From the NCBI RefSeq assembly GCF_009695815.1, contig NZ_VUNE01000004.1:124001-188000 (forward strand): a stretch of 64,000 nucleotides of DNA, in the 5' to 3' direction. Shown here piece by piece: positions 35,425 through 44,176 of the stretch. The notes beneath the pieces are model-generated. The model saw only the letters and a program-made list of their open reading frames with translations, had not been told where the DNA came from and made no database searches. The position numbers and the translations under genes are program-made. Origin of the DNA: Peptostreptococcus porci (GTDB taxonomy: Bacteria; Bacillota; Clostridia; Peptostreptococcales; Peptostreptococcaceae). The first letter of the stretch is position 1. Every line of letters starts with the position of its first letter.

Positions 35425-37020
35425 CTAAAAAAATCTATACCAATTACCCATGATAGAGAAAATTAAAAATGATATAGTCAAAACCAAAAATATTAAAAAT
35501 ACAATAAATCGCTTCTTAAACGTCCCCAACAAAACAGAAATATTTGTAATATCCAGTATTGGTCCCACTACCATAAATCCCAAAACCGAATTTGCAGGCA
35601 TCATATTGACAAATGACCTTGCGATAAAAGAATTCGAGGTCGAGCATACAGATATGAAAAACGCAGCAATCAACATTACTATTACCGAAAGTATATTGAT
35701 GCTATTTATCTGTATATACACATACTTTGGAATCAACACTTGCAAGCACGCAGAGATAAAAGCTCCAACTACAATATAGGTTCCAATTTTAAAAAGCTCT
35801 TTCTTTGAGTGAAGCACAATTGCCTCTATATATTTCATTTTTCCTGTTTTTCCTGTTTTTTCAGTATCTACAAGCATTAAATCATCCATTGCAAAATCGC
35901 TGAAATTATACTTCTCAAAATCATCCTTTATTACACTCAGTTTTCTTCGTCTTTCAATAAACATCAGAATAACCCCAACTGTAAAAGCAATTGCCAATCC
36001 AAAAATAGATCTCAATATCACCACACTAGGACTATTTGGAAACGCATAGTAAGTAGAAGCTATTACTATAGGATTTACAGCGGGTGCCGCCATCAAAAAG
36101 GTAATTATAACAGGTATTGAATACCCTTTTTTCGCAACCGATGTAGCTATTGGAATCATTGCACAATCACATACCGGAAAAAATACCCCTCCAAACAGCG
36201 CCAAAAATATCGATTTAAAACCTGACTTTGAAAAAATATTATTCAGTCTATTTTGTGGCACGAAAATCTGTATAATACTAGAAACTATTGCCCCAATCAG
36301 AAGAAATGGCAAAATTTGAACCAGCAAACTCAAAAAAATCCCCAGCACCTTCTGAAATATCCCGCCATAAAAAACCGGAAAAGCATTTTTTATAACCAAA
36401 ATAACGGAATTTAGCATCAAAAATAACAACGCAAATTTTATTATCTCTTTATCAGATCGAGTTATTTCTTCACTCAAAATCCCTTTTTTGCCCAAATATA
36501 AATCATCATAATTTTCGATTGAACAACCTCTATTTATTCGCTTGATTACCTTCTTCTTTTTCTCTAATATCAGAAAATCCTCATTATCGACTTTGGTAAA
36601 AACCACCATATCCGCATTTGAAATCTTGTCTATAATAAACCTACTCATATTGGAAAAATAAGAGTCCATTGTCTTGAAATCCAATGTCGTGATAACATTT
36701 CTAAGATAATATCCATCAGAGTAGCATACTTCAAGCACCACAGACAAATCCCAAGTTCCATTGTATTCTATGATAATATAGTCTGGATTATGCTCCTCTA
36801 TTATTGATTTTAGGTATTCACTATTGATTTTATCTTTATCAAAAATATCGATAACATTAATATTTTCAACATTTTTGTAGTCGTCATACGAAACTATTCC
36901 ATACTCGCAATTTATTATCAGTATATTATCATAAATTTTCGCAGCTTCTTCCTCAATTATTTTTTTGACCAAAGTCGTCTTTCCACTTTGAAAAAAACCT
37001 GCAACTATATCTATTTCCAT
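35425..37020 (-). CDS. Fusion of a COG0523-like P-loop GTPase domain to a DUF318 permease
   Basis: A 531-residue protein with an unusual two-part build. Residues 1 to about 195 align collinearly with the COG0523 GTPase encoded divergently: P-loop GFFQSGKT (8-15), IIIEYNGTWDLS for the Walker B region, and FTKVD for the G4 motif. The metal-binding CxCC segment is missing (IDIFDKDKINSE there instead). Residues 195-531 are a permease of the ArsP/YcgR type with about eight helices, including FFPVCDCAMIPIA, AAPAVNPIVIAS and a cytoplasmic loop. I infer a nucleotide-gated or chaperone-coupled metal transporter. ATG follows GAGGTGG. Confidence 0.88.
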   Translation of the reverse strand: MEIDIVAGFFQSGKTTLVKKIIEEEAAKIYDNILIINCEYGIVSYDDYKNVENINVIDIFDKDKINSEYLKSIIEEHNPDYIIIEYNGTWDLSVVLEVCYSDGYYLRNVITTLDFKTMDSYFSNMSRFIIDKISNADMVVFTKVDNEDFLILEKKKKVIKRINRGCSIENYDDLYLGKKGILSEEITRSDKEIIKFALLFLMLNSVILVIKNAFPVFYGGIFQKVLGIFLSLLVQILPFLLIGAIVSSIIQIFVPQNRLNNIFSKSGFKSIFLALFGGVFFPVCDCAMIPIATSVAKKGYSIPVIITFLMAAPAVNPIVIASTYYAFPNSPSVVILRSIFGLAIAFTVGVILMFIERRRKLSVIKDDFEKYNFSDFAMDDLMLVDTEKTGKTGKMKYIEAIVLHSKKELFKIGTYIVVGAFISACLQVLIPKYVYIQINSINILSVIVMLIAAFFISVCSTSNSFIARSFVNMMPANSVLGFMVVGPILDITNISVLLGTFKKRFIVFLIFLVLTISFLIFSIMGNWYRFF

Positions 37021-37095
37021 GTTTTTACCACCTCATTTATCATAAAAATCCCCAATTATAATACTACATAAAAAAACTTAGTTTTTGATTAATTC

Positions 37096-37110
37096 CGCAA
37101 AAGATTTGCG
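37096..37110. promoter_or_regulatory. Dyad between divergent metal genes
   Basis: CGCAAA-AGA-TTTGCG is a perfect 6-bp inverted repeat, six bases upstream of the -35 box of the COG0523 gene. The octamers GCAAAAGA and ATTTGCGA within it also both occur in the znuA leader (42989-43019), so it may be an operator for a shared regulator. Confidence 0.4.
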
Positions 37111-37116
37111 ATTTTA

Positions 37117-37146
37117 TTGAAAGTAATTCATGAAATAATGTATAAT
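37117..37146 (+). promoter_or_regulatory. SigmaA promoter of the COG0523 gene
   Basis: TTGAAA (37117-37122) and TATAAT (37141-37146) are separated by 18 bases, 114 bases before the start codon. Confidence 0.7.
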
Positions 37147-37182
37147 ATATTATTGGTATCGATATATTATTGGTGTTGATAT
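37146..37182. repeat. 17-base-period tandem repeat in the COG0523 leader
   Basis: TATATTATTGGTATCGATAT (37146-37165) is followed in register by TATATTATTGGTGTTGATAT (37163-37182); the two differ at two bases. They begin at the last base of the -10 box and cover the transcription start, as tandem operator sites would. Confidence 0.6.
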
Positions 37183-37260
37183 TTTATCACTGAAACATTC
37201 AACATTATGGAAATACCAAAATAAAATGCACTACAGCTATGTTATATGAGGAGGAAAACT

Positions 37261-38220
37261 ATGAAAAAAACTGAAATAGAAATTATATCAGGATTTTTGG
37301 GATGTGGAAAAACCACTTTCATCAAAAAAATAATAAGTGAATCAGAAGATTTTTCAAACACTGTAATTCTTGAAAACGAGTTTGGTGAAGTAAGTATAGA
37401 TGGCGAGATATTACAAAGGGAAGGTGTAAAAATCAAAGAAATAAATGCTGGATGTATATGCTGTTCGGTAGCTGGAGATTTTGCAAAATCTCTAATAGAA
37501 ATCAAAGATATGTTCGATCCAGATAAAATAATTATAGAGCCGTCTGGTGTTGGTAAATTATCAGAAATAATCTCCACTTGCAATAAATACCCTGAGATTT
37601 TTCAGCTAAATAAAATTATTACCATATTAGACCTGAAGAACTTTTTGATGTTTTTAACGAATTTTGGCGAATTTTATATCGACCAAATAGAAAACGCAAA
37701 TATGATTATTTTCAGTCGATTTACAGATGCAGTAAATTCCGGAACTGATTTGGTAGATATAGAAAACAAAATACGAGAAATAAATCCGAAAGTAAATATT
37801 ATTTCTAAGGAGTGGGACAATTTTTCAATTGAGGATCTATTCGTTGAGAAAAAGAAAATGAAAAAATTGGATATGTTTAGTCATCACCATCACCATCATC
37901 ATCATCATGAGGATGGACATTGCTGTCACTGCTCTTCAGAAAATAAGGAATCAAATAACGATTTCGAAAGCATTACAATAGCTATAAACAATGAAATTTC
38001 AAGAGAAACTCTGACAAACATATTAAATGATTTTGAATCTGGAAAATACGGCTCTATTATTCGTTCAAAGGGTAGCGTCCCTAATGAAAAAGGTAGCCTT
38101 CAATTTGACTATGTACCGGGGGAAATCAGAATAAACGACAAACCGTGTGATACAAAATGTCACGTGGTTATAATCGGAGAAAAATTAGATAGAGAAGCAT
38201 TGGAAAAATTATTTTTGTAA
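37261..38220 (+). CDS. COG0523 (CobW-family) GTPase with His-rich metal loop
   Basis: A 319-residue putative metallochaperone. The G domain shows P-loop GFLGCGKT (11-18), the metal-binding CxCC at Cys65-Cys68 (NAGCICCSV), and EPSGVGKL. A histidine run (His208-His216) is followed by HCCHC (220-224), both good zinc ligands, then the CobW C-terminal domain. The start at 37261 is used because the upstream ATG (37246) is part of the ATGAGGAGG ribosome-binding stretch. It is divergent to the GTPase-permease fusion and close to znuABC genes, so zinc is the most likely metal. Confidence 0.92.
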   Translation: MKKTEIEIISGFLGCGKTTFIKKIISESEDFSNTVILENEFGEVSIDGEILQREGVKIKEINAGCICCSVAGDFAKSLIEIKDMFDPDKIIIEPSGVGKLSEIISTCNKYPEIFQLNKIITILDLKNFLMFLTNFGEFYIDQIENANMIIFSRFTDAVNSGTDLVDIENKIREINPKVNIISKEWDNFSIEDLFVEKKKMKKLDMFSHHHHHHHHHEDGHCCHCSSENKESNNDFESITIAINNEISRETLTNILNDFESGKYGSIIRSKGSVPNEKGSLQFDYVPGEIRINDKPCDTKCHVVIIGEKLDREALEKLFL

Positions 38221-38253
38221 TGTATTCTATATAAATTGAATACCAGCCCTATG

Positions 38254-38308
38254 AAAAAAGTATCCAGCATTATATAAGCTTGAAAATAAATGCTCGGATA
38301 CTTTTTTT
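38254..38308. terminator. Bidirectional terminator between convergent COG0523 and CWB2 genes
   Basis: AAAAAAGTATCC (38254-38265) pairs with GGATACTTTTTTT (38296-38308), with an inner GCATT/AATGC pair. T-runs lie on both strands. Confidence 0.85.
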
Positions 38309-38369
38309 CATAGAGCTTTTCTCTTTAACACCATTTCAGTATTCTTGGTGTATTGAATTTTTTAATTTC

Positions 38370-40121
38370 CTAATGAATTATACCAACTGTTTTCTTATTT
38401 GAAAGACTATCCATAATCGCCTTGTTAAGCATATTCATTTCCTTTATCTCTTCATCAGACATTGTATAGTCACTGCCAAACATAGAAATTCCGAGATGAT
38501 TATCTACATAAAGGCTATATTTCTTCCCCTTTTTCTCAATCGTTCCGAAAGTATTCATAGATGCAGCTATATGAGTATTTGCATTGGTACCCACATATTT
38601 AATAAGATCCATCATTAGAATCATAGACGCATCTTCATCTCCTGTTATTGAATACAACTCTTTATGCAGAATTCTACTTCCATCTTCAGACCATTTTAGT
38701 TTTCTTGCCACATTTCTAGGTAATATTATGCTAGCTTTCCCATCTGTATTTGGTATTGAAAAATTTACCATTGTATTATCATTTGAATTTGAATAGTTCA
38801 TATCAAATTTTGCTCTCATTTCATCAAAATAATCTCGGTTAAGGGTAAATTTACTTCCTTTTGTTCCAGCTAAAGCACCTTTTTCAATACTATTAAGCAC
38901 GCTGTTGAGTGTCGAAAAATACGTAGCTTCATCATTATATTCTGGCATTTTTCCAATAAATAGAAAAACAGAATAATTTTTTCCATTCTGATTTAACGTA
39001 CCAATATTTCTTTCGTAATTTCCAGAAGAGGATTCTTTCTCAAAATCTGAAACAAAGATTAAAAATAAATTTCCTTTATATGGATTTTTCATCCTTACCA
39101 TTAAATCCGATTCATTCAAATAATTTGATCTAGATATTTCAATTTTTTGTTTCAAATCGTCCGGCAATCTGAATGCCAAGTTAAATCCGGAAATATTGTC
39201 AGCTTCATCAGTATTACTTTTCTTAATTCCTCTAATTGCATTTTGAATATTTTTATCTGGCAAAGTATCTTTTCCACCAACCACAAATATATTATCAGCT
39301 TGCTCAGATATATTTTTTGTAGCCAAACTTCCAAAATCTGGAGTTAAAATGATATCGGCTTTTTTTGAGTTAACTAAATTTATCGAACTAAGGGCATCAG
39401 CAAATGTTTTCCCACTCACAAATACGATATCTCTATTTGATGTCTTGTTCGCAATTTTTAATGAAGTCTCGTATCTGTCATTTCCTGCAATTCTCTCCCC
39501 ATAGTTTTGTGCAACAGATGTATTCCCCCCAAAAGTATATTTGATATTGTAATTACCAAATAGGTTATTACCTTTTGGATTGTATAATAATATTCCGATA
39601 TTTTTTTCCCTCAAAAGAGAGTATGAAGAAAGAGCATCAGCATAATTTACACCGCTTGCCACACCGACATCTTTATAATTTGCAATAGCAAGTGTTTTTT
39701 TGTTTGTCTCATACCTATCTGCTCCAGAAATACGAATTATTTCTGTATTACCAATTTTGTCATTTTCAATTTTGTTACTAACAACACCACCAACCAAATA
39801 GATTTTTCGAGGTTTAAAATTGTTTGCCACATAACTTATAAACGAAGCATCTGTTTTGCCTCTACCATCTAATAGCAATTTCGAATTAAACCTATTAGAT
39901 ATATTCATAGCACTTAGCGAGTCTGCAAAACTGTATCCATCTGCAATAACTATATCTGCACCCACATTTGATGTACTTAATTCAGAAGAAGCAATGCTCG
40001 TTTTTTCACGATCCACCCCTTCATATCTGGTATACCGGAATTCTTGGGCATTGGAATAATTAGTACTACCAACAAATAATCCACATAATGTTAAAAGAAC
40101 CAACGATGATTTAATTTTCAT
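38370..40121 (-). CDS. Secreted CWB2-repeat surface protein with unassigned C-terminal domain
   Basis: A 583-residue exported protein: signal peptide (about 1-28, ending SNAQ), then three CWB2 repeats at about 30-300 (RYEGVDREKT, RISGADRYETN, RIAGNDRYETS), which bind anionic wall polymer. The last 280 residues form a mixed alpha/beta region starting near SGFNLAFRLPDD that I do not recognise. It resembles neither a protease nor an amidase. The start at 40121 is chosen; an upstream ATG lies in the GGAGGGG site. It sits between metal-homeostasis genes, which may be coincidence. Confidence 0.88.
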   Translation of the reverse strand: MKIKSSLVLLTLCGLFVGSTNYSNAQEFRYTRYEGVDREKTSIASSELSTSNVGADIVIADGYSFADSLSAMNISNRFNSKLLLDGRGKTDASFISYVANNFKPRKIYLVGGVVSNKIENDKIGNTEIIRISGADRYETNKKTLAIANYKDVGVASGVNYADALSSYSLLREKNIGILLYNPKGNNLFGNYNIKYTFGGNTSVAQNYGERIAGNDRYETSLKIANKTSNRDIVFVSGKTFADALSSINLVNSKKADIILTPDFGSLATKNISEQADNIFVVGGKDTLPDKNIQNAIRGIKKSNTDEADNISGFNLAFRLPDDLKQKIEISRSNYLNESDLMVRMKNPYKGNLFLIFVSDFEKESSSGNYERNIGTLNQNGKNYSVFLFIGKMPEYNDEATYFSTLNSVLNSIEKGALAGTKGSKFTLNRDYFDEMRAKFDMNYSNSNDNTMVNFSIPNTDGKASIILPRNVARKLKWSEDGSRILHKELYSITGDEDASMILMMDLIKYVGTNANTHIAASMNTFGTIEKKGKKYSLYVDNHLGISMFGSDYTMSDEEIKEMNMLNKAIMDSLSNKKTVGIIH

Positions 40122-40262
40122 ATTCCCCTCCATACTTAAAACTAATTTTGATAAAAATAACTATAGCATTTATCTGTTATTGATATTAGCTATACAATTA
40201 AAATATATCACTAAATCATATAAATTTCAATTAGTTTAACATGATAAATATATAAAATTAAA

Positions 40263-40285
40263 AGGTTAGAGAAACACTCTAACCT
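40263..40285 (-). terminator. Terminator of znuCB
   Basis: AGGTTAGAG (40263-40271) and CTCTAACCT (40277-40285) form a perfect 9-bp stem with a five-base loop. On the minus strand it runs into TTTTAATTTT. Confidence 0.85.
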
Positions 40286-40346
40286 CAATAAAATAACTAC
40301 ATACTTATATATAAAATTGTGACATTTATCTATTTTACAATTGCCG

Positions 40347-41129
40347 TTATTTTTTCAATGCCATAGATATTATCAATGTTATAACTCCAGTCAAAACTAT
40401 CGTTCCACCTGGTTTTAATCCCAAATAATATGATAGAGTCAAACCAATAATCGTAAAACTAACTGCAAAAATAATAGCCAACAACACAGTCATTTTATAG
40501 CTTTTCGAAAATCTCATTGAGCACGCAACTGGAATTACCATAAGCGACGAAACTATAAGAGCTCCAACCGCCCTTGCAGCAATAGAAACTGTCAACGCAG
40601 TCAGTATTGTAAAGATAACATTGACAAATCTTACTGGTATTCCGATTAATCTCGCTCCCACCTCATCAAATGAAAAATACAAAAGCTCCTTATACAGCAA
40701 AATATATGAAATCATAACAAACACAGAAAGCAGCACCACTAAACATAGCTCAAAATCTGTTATCGCCACAATACTTCCAAATAGAAAGCTGCTAAACCCA
40801 GATGAATTGCTCGAAAATCCAGAAAGAACCCCCGCCAAACCAATTCCTGCTGACATCACTATGGCGATGGAAATCTCTGAGTATTGAGGAAATTTCTTTC
40901 TTATAAAATCAATTCCAAATCCAGAAAACACCGTTATTATTATCGCACCGACAATTGGATTAATACCCAATATCAATCCCATGGCTACACCAGCTAACGA
41001 TGTATGCGAAAGTGCATCTCCAATCATAGAAAGCCTCTTTAAAACTATAACAGTTCCTATACATGGTATAATCATCGCCAACAAAATTCCCACGATAAAC
41101 GCACGTCTCATAAACTCATACTCAAACAT
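40347..41129 (-). CDS. znuB: Zinc ABC transporter permease ZnuB
   Basis: A 260-residue membrane protein of the ABC-3 family with about eight helices. The conserved stretch VLKRLSMIGDALSHTSLAGV and the segment FDEVGARLIGIP are typical of zinc/manganese permeases. ATG at 41129 follows GAGGAGG, located in the end of znuC; upstream alternatives lie within that gene. It forms the membrane channel with ZnuC as ATPase and ZnuA as binding protein. Confidence 0.93.
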   Translation of the reverse strand: MFEYEFMRRAFIVGILLAMIIPCIGTVIVLKRLSMIGDALSHTSLAGVAMGLILGINPIVGAIIITVFSGFGIDFIRKKFPQYSEISIAIVMSAGIGLAGVLSGFSSNSSGFSSFLFGSIVAITDFELCLVVLLSVFVMISYILLYKELLYFSFDEVGARLIGIPVRFVNVIFTILTALTVSIAARAVGALIVSSLMVIPVACSMRFSKSYKMTVLLAIIFAVSFTIIGLTLSYYLGLKPGGTIVLTGVITLIISMALKK

Positions 41130-41130
41130 T

Positions 41131-41799
41131 CTACACCTCCTCACGCCAAAAAGATTCAACTTCAATGATTCTGTTTGAATGTTTTTTTAGCCTCTCTATA
41201 TCATGAGAAATCATAACAATCGTTATTTTTCTTTCTAAATGCAATCTATCTAATAATTCATAAAGAGCATCTTCTGATCTATGATCAATACCCGATGTAG
41301 GTTCATCCAAAATCAATATTTCAGGATTATTCGCTAAAGCTTTGGCAATCACTACCCTCTGCTGTTGACCACCAGACAAATCACAAAACCTTCTATTCGC
41401 ATACTCTGTCATCCCTACGATTGAAAGTATTTCTTTTACCTTTTCAATATGCTTTCTCTTTGCGAATTTAAACAGTCCAATCTCTCTGTACATATTCATC
41501 AGAACTATTTCTGTAACTGTCGCAGGAAACTCCACACCACTAGATACGCCAACCTGTGGAACATATCCAATGCCACTTACCTGTTTTGATTTGCTGGGAT
41601 TACTACCAGATATCAGTATTTCACCAGAGTCAGGCTTTAATATTCCCAAAATTAGTTTTATCAATGTACTTTTGCCTGTTCCATTTGCACCTATTATTCC
41701 AACAAAATCTCCCTTTTCAATATCAAAGCTCACATTTTGAAGAATATATTCTTTGTCGTATTTAAAAAATATATCTCTTACTTCAATTATTTTTTCCAT
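41131..41799 (-). CDS. znuC: Zinc ABC transporter ATP-binding protein ZnuC
   Basis: A 222-residue ABC ATPase: Walker A GANGTGKST, Q-loop VPQVG, signature LSGGQQQRV, Walker B ILILDEPTSGID, and the switch His in MISHD. It belongs with ZnuB, which starts one base after its stop. A hairpin separates it from znuA upstream, which may lower its level compared with the binding protein. Confidence 0.94.
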   Translation of the reverse strand: MEKIIEVRDIFFKYDKEYILQNVSFDIEKGDFVGIIGANGTGKSTLIKLILGILKPDSGEILISGSNPSKSKQVSGIGYVPQVGVSSGVEFPATVTEIVLMNMYREIGLFKFAKRKHIEKVKEILSIVGMTEYANRRFCDLSGGQQQRVVIAKALANNPEILILDEPTSGIDHRSEDALYELLDRLHLERKITIVMISHDIERLKKHSNRIIEVESFWREEV

Positions 41800-41830
41800 T
41801 ATTTTCTTTCCTTACCTTTTCTATAACAAA

Positions 41831-41857
41831 GAGGCTCTATTCTAATAATAAAGCCTC
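41831..41857 (-). terminator. Hairpin between znuA and znuC
   Basis: GAGGCT (41831-41836) pairs with AGCCTC (41852-41857), with inner TATT/AATA pairs. On the minus strand it is followed by TTTGTT, a weak tail. It is likely a partial terminator within the znuACB unit. Confidence 0.6.
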
Positions 41858-41939
41858 CTAAAAACATTACTACCAACAATATTATACTATAGCTAGGCAG
41901 CAATTTGAATATTTTGTTGTATTAATCTATCACTTAATA

Positions 41940-42935
41940 TTAATTCAATGCTTTAATCAATACTTCCAGATTTTTATTCATGATTGAAAAATAATCTTCA
42001 CCATCTTTGACTTGCTTATCTGTCAAGCCTTCTAAAGGATTAAGAACTTCTGTCTTTGCACCTACTTCTTTCGCTATAGTTTCAGATACCTTTGGATTTA
42101 CCAACTCTTCAAAGAATATATACTTCACATCATGTTCTTTCGCAAATTTTGTTATTTCTGCCATTCTACTAGCATCAGGTTCAGAATCTGGAGATAAACC
42201 TTCTATACCCAATTGGTTTATTCCATACTTATTCAGCATATATGCAAACGCACTGTGAGAAACTACAACTTCTTTCTTCTTTGTATTTGACAAGGAATCC
42301 TTGAATTTCTTATTCAACTCATCCAATTTTTTTGCATTGTCTTGATAATTTTTTTCGTATGTATCCTTGTTCTTAGGATCTGCCTTGATAAAAGCATCCT
42401 TGATATTATTCATCTCTATTTTAGCATTTTCAGGGTCTAACCATGTATGAGGATCATACTTGCCTTCATGCTCATGTGAGTGTTCATCTTCATGCTTACC
42501 ATCTTCATGCTTGCCGTCTTCATGCCCCTCTTCATGATGATCTGATTCTTTTGCTTCTATAAGCTTTACACCTTTTGAAGCCTCTACTAGAGAAACCTTA
42601 CCCTCTTTAAAAGTTCCGTCTAATTTTTCTACCCAGCTTTCCATGCCAGCACCGTTATAGATAAACACATTTGATTCTCCAAGCTTGGCTATATCTTTTG
42701 TGCTAGGCTCCCAATCATGCGGCTCAACACCTGCTGGAACGAGGTTTTCAACATCAACCTTATCCCCACCGATTTTTTTTGCAAAATCATACATTGGATA
42801 AAAGCTAGTGTACACCTTTAATTTTCCACTATCGCTACTATTTGAGCTAGTATTCGAATTTGCGCCAGAGCATCCTGCCAGCAAAAGTGATGATGATAAT
42901 GCCAATCCGGCTAATTTAAAAGCTATTTTCTTCAT
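41940..42935 (-). CDS. znuA: Zinc ABC transporter substrate-binding lipoprotein ZnuA
   Basis: A 331-residue solute-binding lipoprotein of the cluster 9 family. The lipobox is LLLAGCS. Metal-site segments are GVEPHDWEPS, the loop ending in DPHTWLDPEN, VVSHSAFAYM and EELVNPK. Between them is a His/Asp/Glu-rich loop (DHHEEGHEDGKHEDGKHEDE), a mark of zinc rather than manganese binding proteins. Start is the ATG at 42935 behind TTGGAGGATATT. It has a consensus promoter and is divergent to the Fur-family gene. Confidence 0.94.
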   Translation of the reverse strand: MKKIAFKLAGLALSSSLLLAGCSGANSNTSSNSSDSGKLKVYTSFYPMYDFAKKIGGDKVDVENLVPAGVEPHDWEPSTKDIAKLGESNVFIYNGAGMESWVEKLDGTFKEGKVSLVEASKGVKLIEAKESDHHEEGHEDGKHEDGKHEDEHSHEHEGKYDPHTWLDPENAKIEMNNIKDAFIKADPKNKDTYEKNYQDNAKKLDELNKKFKDSLSNTKKKEVVVSHSAFAYMLNKYGINQLGIEGLSPDSEPDASRMAEITKFAKEHDVKYIFFEELVNPKVSETIAKEVGAKTEVLNPLEGLTDKQVKDGEDYFSIMNKNLEVLIKALN

Positions 42936-42991
42936 AATATCCTCCAATCAACTAAATATAATGTTACTTTAAACTAACGTATCCATATATT

Positions 42992-43031
42992 TGCGAATTG
43001 CTTTTTAATTTGCAAAAGAAAAGCGTTCGCA
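42992..43031 (-). promoter_or_regulatory. Stem-loop in the znuA leader
   Basis: TGCGAA and GCTTTT (42992-43005) pair with AAAAGC and TTCGCA (43019-43031), giving two 6-bp helices with a small internal loop. It starts about seven bases after the predicted transcription start and could be an RNA structure or an operator. It shares two octamers with the dyad at 37096-37110. Confidence 0.45.
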
Positions 43032-43044
43032 TATTCTATAAAAA

Positions 43045-43073
43045 AGTATATTCCTATAAGACTTCTTTGTCAA
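43045..43073 (-). promoter_or_regulatory. SigmaA promoter of znuA
   Basis: On the minus strand, TTGACA (43068-43073) and TATACT (43045-43050) are 17 bases apart, giving a leader of about 100 bases. Confidence 0.85.
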
Positions 43074-43158
43074 GAATTATGACAATTTTGATATTTAATT
43101 TTATACAAAAAGTGGTATAAATATATTATAAGTAATTATACTTTTTATTTGTAAAATA

Positions 43159-43167
43159 TGTTATAAT
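43159..43167 (+). promoter_or_regulatory. Extended -10 promoter of the Fur-family gene
   Basis: TG-T-TATAAT, an extended -10 element without a good -35 box, 31 bases before the ATG. Confidence 0.65.
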
Positions 43168-43198
43168 CAATGGTAGTGTACTGAAAGGAAGTGATTAG

Positions 43199-43657
43199 AT
43201 GCCATTTGATAAGAATAGATGCCCGAACGACAGTCATGGAATAGAAAGTCAAAAAATTCTAAAGAATGCAAACCTAAAGATGACAAAAAAGAGAGTTCTG
43301 ATAATAGATTGTTTCAAACACTCCAATGTTCCTCTAACAGCGGACGACGTGTTTAATATCTTAAGGGAGAATACTAATATCAACTTGTCAACTATTTATA
43401 GGGCATTGAGTGCTCTTACAGATTCAGAAATTTTGACAAAACAGACTTTGTCTGATGGTACCTATGTTTTCCAATTAAACGGAGACGTACACCGACATAT
43501 ATTGACATGCAAAGAGTGTGGCAAAATAGATTACATAGAATTCTGTCCTATAGAAAAGACTATTGATGACATTACTTCAAAGACGGGATTTGAAATAACA
43601 GGCCACAGTTTAGAATTTACGGGAATTTGCCCTGATTGTAAGAAAAAACTAAAATAA
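43199..43657 (+). CDS. zur: Fur-family regulator, probably Zur
   Basis: A 152-residue Fur-type repressor. The winged helix (about 20-95) has NLSTIYRALSALTDSEIL. The dimerisation domain has the HRHILTCKECGKIDYIEFC segment and a second Cys pair in CPDCKK, giving the structural zinc site. The metal-site His/Glu pattern does not by itself tell Zur from Fur or PerR. Its position, divergent to znuA and near zinc chaperone genes, makes Zur most likely. The rubredoxin gene downstream could hint at an oxidative-stress link (PerR), so this is not settled. Confidence 0.85.
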   Translation: MPFDKNRCPNDSHGIESQKILKNANLKMTKKRVLIIDCFKHSNVPLTADDVFNILRENTNINLSTIYRALSALTDSEILTKQTLSDGTYVFQLNGDVHRHILTCKECGKIDYIEFCPIEKTIDDITSKTGFEITGHSLEFTGICPDCKKKLK

Positions 43658-43768
43658 GATAACTGTTTACCCTTATAAATTTGGTTGGGTAATGATTAGA
43701 TTGATTTGCTTGTGGGTAGAAATACAAATAAGCGATGAGATAAATAATAATTTTTTAGGAGGAATACT

Positions 43769-43930
43769 ATGAAAAAATATGTTTGTGATGTATGTGGATA
43801 CGTTTATGACCCAGAAATAGGAGATCCAGATTCTGGAATAGCTCCAGGAACTCCATTTGAAGATATACCAGATGATTGGGAATGTCCTGACTGTGGTGTT
43901 ACTAAAGAAGATTTCTCTGTAATGGACTAA
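43769..43930 (+). CDS. Rubredoxin
   Basis: A 53-residue electron carrier. Both iron-binding loops are intact: [10 protein letters not shown] (Cys6, Cys9) and [11 protein letters not shown] (Cys39, Cys42). Length is exactly that of clostridial rubredoxins. ATG follows TTAGGAGGAATACT. It lies 111 bases after the Fur-family gene and is followed by a strong terminator. Rubredoxins pass electrons to oxygen- or peroxide-reducing proteins in anaerobes. Confidence 0.97.
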   Translation: MKKYVCDVCGYVYDPEIGDPDSGIAPGTPFEDIPDDWECPDCGVTKEDFSVMD

Positions 43931-43995
43931 TCAACTATACTGATAAATACAGAATAGAGATTGAAAAATCAGCTTTGTAACGTAGAGCTAGCAAG

Positions 43996-44028
43996 CCGTA
44001 GGTGTTAATTCGCCTACGGTAATTTTTT
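43996..44028 (+). terminator. Terminator after rubredoxin
   Basis: CCGTAGG (43996-44002) and CCTACGG (44013-44019), extended by a wobble pair, are followed by TAATTTTTT. Confidence 0.88.
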
Positions 44029-44176
44029 ACAAGAAATACGCATTTCACGATAAATATTACAGACATTTATCAAACGATATAGCTTCATCCATGATTTGTT
44101 GTTTTAATCTGAAATTTGCTTTATAATAAATATGTGGAAATATAAATGATAATTATATTACTGAAAGGATTGATTT

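Noticed and set aside
37882-37908. Nine consecutive histidine codons as a cloning tag or assembly artefact
   Set aside because: The codons are a natural mix of CAT and CAC, lie in the linker where COG0523 proteins often carry His-rich loops, and are followed by a CCHC cluster in frame.
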